From Butyrivibrio sp. AE2015 (GTDB lineage: Bacteria > Bacillota > Clostridia > Lachnospirales > Lachnospiraceae), in assembly GCF_000420825.1 (NCBI RefSeq), contig NZ_ATVR01000003.1:124001-188000 (forward strand): 64,000 bases of DNA, in the 5' to 3' direction. The position numbers and the translations under genes were made by a program. Position 1 is the first letter of the stretch. Each line of letters opens with the position of its first letter. The notes beneath the pieces were generated by a model, which made no database searches, was not told the origin of the DNA, and worked only from the letters and a program-made list of their open reading frames with translations. Shown one piece after another: positions 37,044 to 45,400 of this stretch.

Positions 37044-37151
37044 GTACAGAAAACTTCCGGTGGGGATGCATTGCTGTTTGCAGCATATTCAAGAAAAGTG
37101 TTCAAGGTAGGAATTGCATTTGAATCACCTACGAGAAAGCTTGTGGGATGA
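37044..37151 (+). pseudogene. Gene fragment, possibly from an F420-dehydrogenase-beta-like protein
   Basis: An open stretch of about 35 codons reads TSGGDALLFAAYSRKV and then GIAFESPTRK before a stop. The serine-glycine-glycine start and spacing recall the SSGG block of coenzyme F420 hydrogenase/dehydrogenase beta-subunit proteins that occur in capsule loci, but the match is weak. An ATG with AGGAGA upstream (37043) reads in the neighbouring frame, so a frameshift near the start is possible. It is too short to be functional. Confidence 0.3.
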
Positions 37152-37226
37152 AAAGTTGGATAATCACGTACAACTTTTATAAATTTATAGATTTTTGTAA
37201 TAAAAATTAGGGATTGGTAATGTGTT

Positions 37227-37316
37227 ATGAATGATATAGAATTGCGCAGAGCGCAGCTTACAATGTTGGAAATATTGAAAGAATTTAAGAGGGTATGTAA
37301 TTTACTAGGATTGTAA
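37227..37316 (+). pseudogene. N-terminal fragment of a LicD-family phosphotransferase gene
   Basis: This 29-codon frame begins MNDIELRRAQLTMLEILKEF and continues KRVC before a TAA. That is the opening helix of LicD proteins (ELR-x-x-Q-x-x-x-LEIL-x-EF-x-R-x-C), which transfer phosphocholine or similar groups to glycans. The catalytic GTLLGAVRH and DDD region that should follow is absent, so only the head of the gene survives. It indicates that a licD gene once stood in this locus. Confidence 0.6.
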
Positions 37317-37381
37317 AGTGGATACAGTTATATTCCAGGCTTACTAGAGCTAATAACAATATTATTGTTTCTCCTGGGTAC

Positions 37382-37699
37382 ATGAGTACTACACGGAGAA
37401 TTACATTAGGGATTCCGTTGATATACATGGCAACTGTTGATAGCAGACATAGTTTGGAATATAGGCTGCATGACTATCTGTATATATCAATTTGTTGGGC
37501 GATGGGTCTTGCGTCTACTATATCTGTAAAAATTATTTTGGCTGGTTTTGTCATGGGAATAAACGATGGTGCAGATAAATTATTACTACGAATGGGCAAT
37601 GAGTACTCATATGGCTACAGATTTATGGTGGTAACTTATTATGCTATTTTTTCTTTTGCAATAGAGTGCTTTAAAGATAAGATTTTGAGTAAACGATAA
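37382..37699 (+). pseudogene. Probable remnant of a membrane protein
   Basis: This 105-residue frame is open upstream to 37301 without a start that has a ribosome site. It contains two hydrophobic segments (about 12-55 and 78-95) and a YSYGYRFMVVTYYAIF stretch. It resembles the C-terminal end of a larger polytopic protein rather than a complete small one. With the two fragments before it, it makes 37.0-37.7 kb a graveyard of surface-polysaccharide genes. Confidence 0.35.
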
Positions 37700-37765
37700 T
37701 TTTAAGAGCTTTTTTGTTAAGCGATAAATAATGAACTTATATTGAGATAATTGGAGCGTTTGTTA

Positions 37766-38995
37766 ATGAATACAAAATCAAGTAAATTAAGTACCTTCAT
37801 TATGTTTGTTATATTTGGTTCGATTTTATTGGCATTTTTGGGAGGCGGTGGAACCGGTGACGCACAGTACTTTATGGGATGGATAGAAAATGCTGAAGAA
37901 TACGGAATAATAGATGGTTTTAGGGAAAATTATGATATGTATCCGCCCTATTCGGCGTTGGTTTTGTACTTGGTTTATCGCTTATTCATTTTTGTTCCTA
38001 ATGCAGCTCTTTTTTCCATAAGGATTTGCACGGCAGTATTTATGATTATTAGCTGTGTAGTGGCTAAGCTTATCTTCAAAAATGACAAGATGGTCTATAT
38101 ATTTTTTTTAACTACTTTCCTATCTGTTACAAATGGCTATCTAGATATCTTTATTGTTCCGTTTGCGCTTATGGCATATTACTTTTTTAAAATGGACAAA
38201 TATTTTTGGGGCGGATTATTTCTTTGCCTAATGTGCCTTATGAAATATCAACCCCTTATTGTAATGCCGATCGTGGCTGCCGGATTTGTAAATATTAACA
38301 GGGAGAAAAAAAATATAATTATTAAGTGGGAAAAGATAATAAAGATTTGTATCGGAGCTATTATCCCGCTGATTGTTACTTTTGCTATTTACAAAAAGCC
38401 ATTCTTCTGGTCGATTTATGTGGCTCTGTTCAGGGATAGCAGTTTTATCGCACCAAACGGATTGAATTTCGGTTGGATAGTGCAATTTTTATATGAGAAA
38501 GTTACGGGAACGCTTGTTGGCAATAGAGTAGATATCATGTGTAGTGTTAAAGCACTTGTTGCCTTTAAGTTTGTCTTTGTACTTGGTTATATTGTGGTGC
38601 TCGTGCAAACTCTTTTTGCTATAGGAAAGAGTTTGACGTATATTTTGAAGAACAGTTTTATTGTGTATATTTTGTACTATCTTTTTAACACCAATGTGCA
38701 TGAAAATCATTTTTTTGTAGGAGTGCTTCTGGCAGTAATGCTTTATCATGAAGTGGGTGAAGATTTTTTTCCATTTCTATGCGCTGCAGCGTTTATGTTT
38801 AACATGAATGTAGCAGTATTTTACGGCGTTTGGGGAATTACAGGTGGATTTGACAGGGTTATACTGGGCGTGCTTGATCCGACAATAGTTTTAGCGTTTG
38901 TGAATGTGATATTTGGAGTTGTGATGATATGGAAAATTGAAAGAAGTAACATTTTTGATAATACCTTAAAGGAACCAAAAATTACTGGCATATAA
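37766..38995 (+). CDS. GT87/DUF2029-like membrane mannosyltransferase-type protein
   Basis: A 409-residue GT-C-type protein with about ten helices. The first loop reads GGGTGDAQYFMGWIENAEEY with acidic residues, followed by MYPPYSALVLYLVYRL; LFLCLMCLMKYQPLIVMPI lies near residue 150. This layout matches polyprenol-phosphate-mannose-dependent alpha-mannosyltransferases. GGAG nine bases upstream supports the ATG at 37766 rather than a TTG at 37751. The sugar is inferred from the family only. Confidence 0.6.
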   Translation: MNTKSSKLSTFIMFVIFGSILLAFLGGGGTGDAQYFMGWIENAEEYGIIDGFRENYDMYPPYSALVLYLVYRLFIFVPNAALFSIRICTAVFMIISCVVAKLIFKNDKMVYIFFLTTFLSVTNGYLDIFIVPFALMAYYFFKMDKYFWGGLFLCLMCLMKYQPLIVMPIVAAGFVNINREKKNIIIKWEKIIKICIGAIIPLIVTFAIYKKPFFWSIYVALFRDSSFIAPNGLNFGWIVQFLYEKVTGTLVGNRVDIMCSVKALVAFKFVFVLGYIVVLVQTLFAIGKSLTYILKNSFIVYILYYLFNTNVHENHFFVGVLLAVMLYHEVGEDFFPFLCAAAFMFNMNVAVFYGVWGITGGFDRVILGVLDPTIVLAFVNVIFGVVMIWKIERSNIFDNTLKEPKITGI

Positions 38996-39031
38996 AAAAT
39001 AATTGGTTAGCATAGTTATGAGGAAAACAGA

Positions 39032-39994
39032 ATGCGTGGTTCACATCATATTATTGTATCAAACTCTACTGTGAAGTATGAATTTGATATTAAAAGGAAC
39101 ATAACAATCATAAAGGGAAATAGTGCTACAGGTAAAACTACGCTCGTTGAGATGATAAACGAACACTATGAATCTGGTGACGAAAGTGGTGTGACTGTTA
39201 GCTGTGACAAAGAATGTAGAGTTGTTGCAGGAAGAGAATGGAAGCTATTGTTAAGTAATATCAATGATAGCATAGTATTTATTGATGAGGATAATGATTT
39301 TCTTCCTTCTGTTGAATTTGCTGAGGCGGTTAAATGCTCAGATAATTACTATGTTATTGTAACCAGGGAAGGATTAAGTAATCTCCCTTATAGTGTAGAT
39401 GAAATATATGGCATAAAATCATCCGGTAAGTTTTCAAGTTTGAAGCAGGTGTATCATGAGTTCTACCATATTTATGGTGATAATCCGCCCATAATGGATT
39501 CACATCCAGAGACTGTTATTGTTGAAGATTCAAATTCCGGTTATGAATTCTTTAATGGTGTCTCAGAGGGAAAAGATTATAAGGTAATTAGTGCTAAAGG
39601 AAAATCTAATATTTTTAAAGAGATTATAGCGCATAGGGGTGAAAAAATTTTGGTAATTGCCGATGGAGCTGCATTTGGCTCTGAAGTTGACAGAGTAATG
39701 AAGCTTGTTTCCGGTAATAATCGAATTATATTGTTATTACCTGAATCTTTTGAATGGCTTGTATTATCTTCCAATGTTTTTAGTAAAAAGATTAATAGTG
39801 ATATTCTGAACCATACATCTGAATATGTTGAGAGTGCAGAATTCTTTAGCTGGGAGCGATTCTTTACTCAATATTTAATAGATACGACCAAGAATTCATA
39901 TTTAGCATATAGCAAACACAGGTTAAATCCGGTATATTTGCATGACGTTAATAGAAAAGCAATATTAAATACAATTAAGCATATTAGTATTTGA
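39032..39994 (+). CDS. P-loop ATPase of unknown function
   Basis: A 320-residue protein with Walker A GNSATGKTT at about 27-35 and a Walker B-like SIVFIDEDND at about 80-89; an IVTREGL motif follows. The remaining 200 residues match nothing I know, though an IVEDSNSGYEFF block near 163 and VIADGAAFGSEV near 208 look like a second alpha/beta domain. It is separated by 26 bp from the DUF4869 gene and they probably form a pair. Neither belongs to known polysaccharide synthesis; the pair may be an accessory module. Confidence 0.6.
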   Translation: MRGSHHIIVSNSTVKYEFDIKRNITIIKGNSATGKTTLVEMINEHYESGDESGVTVSCDKECRVVAGREWKLLLSNINDSIVFIDEDNDFLPSVEFAEAVKCSDNYYVIVTREGLSNLPYSVDEIYGIKSSGKFSSLKQVYHEFYHIYGDNPPIMDSHPETVIVEDSNSGYEFFNGVSEGKDYKVISAKGKSNIFKEIIAHRGEKILVIADGAAFGSEVDRVMKLVSGNNRIILLLPESFEWLVLSSNVFSKKINSDILNHTSEYVESAEFFSWERFFTQYLIDTTKNSYLAYSKHRLNPVYLHDVNRKAILNTIKHISI

Positions 39995-40020
39995 TAACTG
40001 TATCGTCGATTGGAGATATT

Positions 40021-40461
40021 ATGGTTTCGGTTTATTTTGGAGATATGCACGGAGTGATATATAATCCGGCAAGATATTTTAAAAATACTTACACTGACGA
40101 ATGGATAGTAGATGATTTCTGTAAAGAAATGATTAAAGACGTGGATAAGTCAGAAGTAATTGGGCCAAGAATTATTGACAGTCCTGTTTTGGGCGGGATT
40201 ACTCCGCGAGAACTGTCAGGGGGAGTAAAAACGCTCATTTGCATGTATAAATGCCCGGACAAAGTATTCAATGCATCAGCTTGTGGTGACAATTGTGCTA
40301 AATGGATATTAGAAATTGGCAAGAGAAAAGATATTATGATCAATTTAAGACATATCATGGATTTTGGTAGCGGAGAATTCAATATTAAAGTTTTGAACAC
40401 AGATCAAGTCGTCAATAACATGGAAGAACTGATTCCAATCGCAGGGCAATTTGTAAGATAA
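40021..40461 (+). CDS. DUF4869 domain protein
   Basis: A 146-residue protein that fits the DUF4869 family: VYFGDMHGVIYNPARYFKN at the start, SPVLGGITPRELSGGVKTLI in the middle with a short CMYKCPDKVFNASACGDNC cysteine-bearing stretch, and DFGSGEFNIKVLN near the end. GGAG six to seven bases upstream supports the ATG at 40021. The family has no known function. Its partner is the P-loop protein before it. Confidence 0.7.
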   Translation: MVSVYFGDMHGVIYNPARYFKNTYTDEWIVDDFCKEMIKDVDKSEVIGPRIIDSPVLGGITPRELSGGVKTLICMYKCPDKVFNASACGDNCAKWILEIGKRKDIMINLRHIMDFGSGEFNIKVLNTDQVVNNMEELIPIAGQFVR

Positions 40462-40498
40462 GCAAAGAATTAAGGAAAAGAATGGAGAAACAAAGGTC

Positions 40499-40627
40499 AT
40501 GTCAATTGCAGTGGCTCCAGAGTGCCTTTACCCATTTGATGCAGAGGACTGGAAGGACGGAAGCAAGTTCTTTTACGATAAAGATCTTGTGGAATATGAG
40601 GATGGGCCATATACTTTCCGAAGGTAG
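40499..40627 (+). pseudogene. Short fragment, 42 codons
   Basis: The frame reads SIAVAPECLYPFDAEDWKDG and goes on through a tail rich in aromatic and acidic residues. Composition and the absence of a hydrophobic core suggest the C-terminal end of a larger enzyme rather than a small gene. AAAGG precedes the ATG but too closely. I cannot name the parent. The rest of the 40462-40721 gap holds only the promoter-like site below. Confidence 0.3.
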
Positions 40628-40671
40628 GTTGATTATATGAAGCGTACTTATGAAAATGGATTTGTGTGAAA

Positions 40672-40680
40672 TGATATAAT
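40672..40680 (+). promoter_or_regulatory. Extended -10 promoter before the AAA-ATPase_like gene
   Basis: TGATATAAT is an exact extended -10 element, 41 bp before the ATG at 40722. The -35 region is poor. It suggests that the ATPase gene is transcribed on its own. Confidence 0.45.
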
Positions 40681-40721
40681 TAGAGGTAGCATCACAATAG
40701 ACATAGATAGTAGGAGCAGAC

Positions 40722-42410
40722 ATGATTGAAAATGCGTTGCCGATTGGCGTTGAGAGTTTTGAGAAAATAATCAGAGAAAATTACTACTATATTGATAAGA
40801 CCGGACTGATCGAAGATTTGCTTCTGAGCAGGGCTGAGGTTACGCTTTTTACCAGACCCAGGAGATTTGGTAAGTCTTTAAACATGAGTATGCTCAAGGC
40901 ATTCTTTGACCTGGGAACAGATAGATCGTTATTTGATGGACTGCAAATATCCAGGGCCGTTGATCTGTGTGATAACTATTTGGGGCAATATCCTGTTGTT
41001 TCGATTACCATGAAAGATGTGTCCGGTAGCAGTATAAATGAAGCCAAGGCGCAGATTAAATCAATTATTGGCAAAGAAGCCTTGAAGTACAGCTATGTTT
41101 TAGAGGATAAAGGTCTGTCTGACGAAGAAAAATCTATCTATAAGGCTATCACAGAGGTAACTAATGGCGAATTTGTAATGGATGACATTGTTCTGAGGAA
41201 TAGCCTGATGAACCTTACACACGTTATCCACAAGTTTTACGATAAAAAAGTTATTCTTCTTATAGATGAGTATGATGTGCCTCTTGATAAAGCGCATTTG
41301 GGCGGATACTATGACGAGATGTCCTCGTTATTAAGAGATATTTTGAGTTCTGCATTAAAGAGTAATGATAGTTTGAAAATGTCTGTTTTGACAGGATGCC
41401 TGAGAATTGCAAAAGAAAGCATCTTTACAGGACTTAATAATCTCAGGGTTCAGTCCATTTCTGACGTAGGATTTAGTGAGTGGTTTGGCTTTTCTGATAA
41501 AGAGGTTATCGAATTACTTGAGGATTATGGTTTTGCCGATAAGCATGATGTTGTCAAAGAGTGGTATGACGGATATAAATTTGGCAAAAACAATGTCTAT
41601 TGCCCTTGGGATGTGATCAATTATGTTCAGACATTAAAATCGGATGATGAAGCTATGCCTGAATTATACTGGTCTAATACAAGCAGCAATGGTTTGCTAT
41701 ATGATATGATTGCAGATGCCAATGATCAGACCAAACACGAGATAGAATTGTTGTTATCCGGAAATGGAGTAAAAAAAGAAATCCATTCAGAATTAACATA
41801 CAGAGAGATCAGTGACTCTGTCGATAATATCTGGAGTGTTCTTTATATGACCGGATATTTAACAATGAAGTCCAGAACGGAAGATGGAGAATATGAGCTT
41901 GTAATACCAAACAGAGAAATATATTCTCTTTTGAAAAGTAACATCTATCAGCATTTGAAAAGAGATGCAATTCAAAAGGCAGGGGAGGCCAATAGCCTTT
42001 TTATGGCAATTGTAAATGGAAATGCAGAGGAATTCGAGAGGCGGTTTTCTGACTATTTGCTGAAGTACATCAGTATCAGAGATACTAATGTCAAAAAAGA
42101 GATGAAGGAAAACTTTTATCATGGTTATCTTTTAGGCATTCTGAGCGCAGTATCCGGAGCAGTAGTATCAAACAGAGAATCAGGTGAAGGCTTTGCAGAT
42201 ATTATTATTAAATCCGCGGAGAAGCGTGTAGGTGTAATACTGGAAATCAAGTATGCTGAAAATGAAAAGCTTGATCAGTATTGTAGTGAAGCTTTGAAGC
42301 AGATTGAGGAAAAGAATTATGCACAGTCTTTAATTGATGACGGTATGGATACAATCATAAAATATGGAGTTGCCTGCTATAAAAAGAGATGTAAGGTAGT
42401 GAAGGCATAA
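40722..42410 (+). CDS. AAA-ATPase_like / PD-(D/E)XK nuclease family protein
   Basis: A 562-residue protein. Residues about 5-210 are the AAA-ATPase_like domain: LPIGVESFEKIIRENYYYID, the P-loop FTRPRRFGKSLNMSM near 43, and a Walker B LLIDEYDVPLD near 183. The C-terminal 100 residues form a PDDEXK_9 nuclease-like domain with GFADIIIKS and VILEIKYAENEKL (the D...E-x-K core). The family is heavily expanded in Lachnospiraceae and Bacteroidetes. Its role is unproven, but the nuclease core and mobile distribution suggest defence or element maintenance. A second, edge-cut member lies at 63681. Confidence 0.88.
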   Translation: MIENALPIGVESFEKIIRENYYYIDKTGLIEDLLLSRAEVTLFTRPRRFGKSLNMSMLKAFFDLGTDRSLFDGLQISRAVDLCDNYLGQYPVVSITMKDVSGSSINEAKAQIKSIIGKEALKYSYVLEDKGLSDEEKSIYKAITEVTNGEFVMDDIVLRNSLMNLTHVIHKFYDKKVILLIDEYDVPLDKAHLGGYYDEMSSLLRDILSSALKSNDSLKMSVLTGCLRIAKESIFTGLNNLRVQSISDVGFSEWFGFSDKEVIELLEDYGFADKHDVVKEWYDGYKFGKNNVYCPWDVINYVQTLKSDDEAMPELYWSNTSSNGLLYDMIADANDQTKHEIELLLSGNGVKKEIHSELTYREISDSVDNIWSVLYMTGYLTMKSRTEDGEYELVIPNREIYSLLKSNIYQHLKRDAIQKAGEANSLFMAIVNGNAEEFERRFSDYLLKYISIRDTNVKKEMKENFYHGYLLGILSAVSGAVVSNRESGEGFADIIIKSAEKRVGVILEIKYAENEKLDQYCSEALKQIEEKNYAQSLIDDGMDTIIKYGVACYKKRCKVVKA

Positions 42411-42479
42411 TTCTTGCAAAACTCACAGATTCTTCGTATAGTGTTCTTGACTATTTTTTTGATTCGGAGAAGCAGATTT

Positions 42480-45400
42480 TTGAATAAAGAAAAATTATTA
42501 GAAATTATAAATAATCCTATATTGAAGCGAATTTCGGAGGCTATGTTTACCATAGCCTTTTGTCTGTATTTCTACGCAAATTGCGCGGTAGCGTATAACA
42601 TTGTATATGTTGAGGCAGTAGATGCACTTGCAGATTTCATGTTGTTCTTGCTCCCGGTGATTGTGGTGCTGCAGTGGATCACACATTTGGACAGGAAAAG
42701 AGATATCATCATTGGAGCAGTAGTGATTGTCTTTTTTAAGATAATCGTGCTGCTTGGAGTATGCAGAATTGACGCCAGGTATTTTCCGCTTCTTATTGCA
42801 GCCAGCATTGGTGTAGATTACAAAAAGGTCCTGAGGGCTTGCGTGGTGCTCTGGGGCATAGTTATTGTGGCTGTAATTCTTGCTACTGCAGTTAGTGGCG
42901 GGGGTAATACTGTTTATGCCACCAAAGCCAGGATCAGGTCAGGTGGCGGTCTCGGATACGTTACTGACGCTGCCAGCTGGGTGCTGTACATGGCTATGTA
43001 TTTTTTTATCACATCTGAGTACGAGACAGATTACATTGCGCTGATCTTGGCCGGTGTTTCTGCTCTTGCAGCCAGGTTCTATTTTGATTCCAATACCTCT
43101 ACATTCATGTCAGTTCTTTTGTTCGTGCTGATCATCTATTCACGAATAGAGGTCAGATTCTGGAAAAAGAAAGCAGTGAAGATCATTTCAGTTATCCTTA
43201 ACCTGCTGGCACTGACACTTATTCCTATAACAACAGGTTTTCTTATTATTGCTGCCATTCTTTATGACAAGGGCAACACCCTTATGGCGCAGATTGATAA
43301 GCTGATCCATTGGAGGATCAAGCTTACAAGCCAAGCGATTACTGAGTATGGAATCAAGCCTTTTGGTGTGGATTTTGGATTGGTTGGAGCTTCAGCTCCG
43401 GGTATGAAGTCATACGATTACAATTACCTTGATTCCTCTTTCGTCAACATGATGGTCAGATTCGGCTGGGTTATTGCACTGGTAGTTTTTATTATCTGGA
43501 TTTACGAAGTTTTCATGGCTATGAGTGGCAACAGGCGCAGGTTTGTGCTGGTGTCCATCGTTATTGCCATCCATTCTTTTGAGGAGCAGCATTTCTTTGA
43601 AATTCTGTACAATCCAATCCTGTGGATGCCTTTGGCTTACGGTGTTAACAGCAGATTTGCCAGCTATGGTGCTTACCTTAAGAGAAAAGAGAAAAAGGCT
43701 GCAAGCGAGAATGTTGAGACAAAGGACCTTTTAAAGCAGTCTCTCGTTGCCTGGGCTGTAAGGGCTGTGCTTATATTGATTTCACTTTTAGCTTCACCGA
43801 TGATTTTTGCGCGCTTCAGGACCTTGTATGACATCAAGGAAGAACTTGGAAGTGCCAGCTCTTTTGAGGATGCAAGGTATCTTGCTATTTTCTTTTTTGC
43901 AGCGCTGGTTGCCATTATTTGGGGCGCAGGACGCATTGCCAAAAAGCTCTATAAGAAAGAAAAGCTGATCGTTGATAAGAAGAAAGATATTGTGGTTCCG
44001 GCAGTTGTCGGAGGTGCATTTTTAATAGCACTGGCAGTATATGTGGCTGCAGGCATAGGTATTCATGTTAAGCGCGATGTGTATTCTGCAAGGATCGAGG
44101 CTGATAAGGCCGCAATAGATGTGATCCTTGATGCGGCAGAATATCCTGTTTACTCAGATGAATATACCGAAGGCTACAAGAAGGCCTTTTCAGGCATCAA
44201 GTATTCACGTTATACAGGCGCTGACCTTGTAAGGCAGCTTGATTGTACAATCATCACTGATAAGGATAATGAAGTTGTGCAGTACTTCAACAGAGGGTGC
44301 TCCTATGCGCAGATTTCTGACTATTCTGCGATTTACACTACAGACAATGCTGTTGAAGAGGCTTTAGCTGCAGCAGGCTACCATGTTACAGGTTATTTCA
44401 ACTTGGAAAAAGAGGTGGACCTTGGAGTTACATTTACTACCAATTCCATGACTGTTACGCCCGGAAGTTATACTTTGGCCGGATCAATTTCTTTTGTCCC
44501 TGAAGAGGGAAAAGAATATAGTGGCAGCGCACAGATTGCGGCTATTTCCATTGCAGATGCTGATTCTGAGGAGAAAATCAAAGTCAGGATCAGAGATCTT
44601 GATGAGAACGGTAATTACAATTATGAGCTAAAGTTTAAAACTAAAAATGAAGGCATGACCTTCAGCATTACCTCCTCTTATGGAAAAGAGCTTTCGGCAT
44701 CACCTATGCAGATGACAGTGGATGGCGGTGAGACTACAGAGCCTACGGTTTATGCAGTGTATAACGGAAGCAGTGCTATTTATGCAGGTAAGTATGTTCT
44801 TGATCTAGCTCTTTTGGCTGATAATTACCAAAGTGAGCCTGAAAACGAAAATATCGGTAAGATAGAGTACACAACCAATGGAGAGAGAACTGGGAATAAG
44901 CCTATTTATGTGGGCGGATTTGATGATCAGAAAGCGCAGACTGTGGAACTTGCATTTAGTTCAAGTGGTGAGGGGTTTGATTTTACCATTACTATTGATA
45001 ATAAATTTGCGCCCAAGATCAGTGTTCTTACATACATTCAGAAGCCGGATTATGATATTCACTATACTTATGATGATGAGGGCTATGTAGTAAGGGCTGA
45101 GTATTACGATCTTGAGGGTAATAAAGCTACTGCGCCGGATGGATATTTTGCTATTGAGTATGAGAATGATAAGGATGGCAATCAGACAGTTGTCAGATAT
45201 TTGGATGAGAATAATGAGCGCGTTTTGATTCCTTCAAGAGGCTATGCTGAAGCTCACAGGATATATAATAAGCTTGGGTATCTCATTTATGAGAGTTATT
45301 TTGGAGCTGATGGTGAGCCTATTACTAGGGCTGATGGCTTTGCTGCATATTCCAATGAAGTTGACACCTATGGCAATGCTACCCAGGTCAGGTATTATGA

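Noticed and set aside
42414..42479. Start of the polymerase-repeat protein at the TTG at 42414
   Set aside because: It has no ribosome site and adds a basic segment before the family-like start; the TTG at 42480 has CGGAG upstream.
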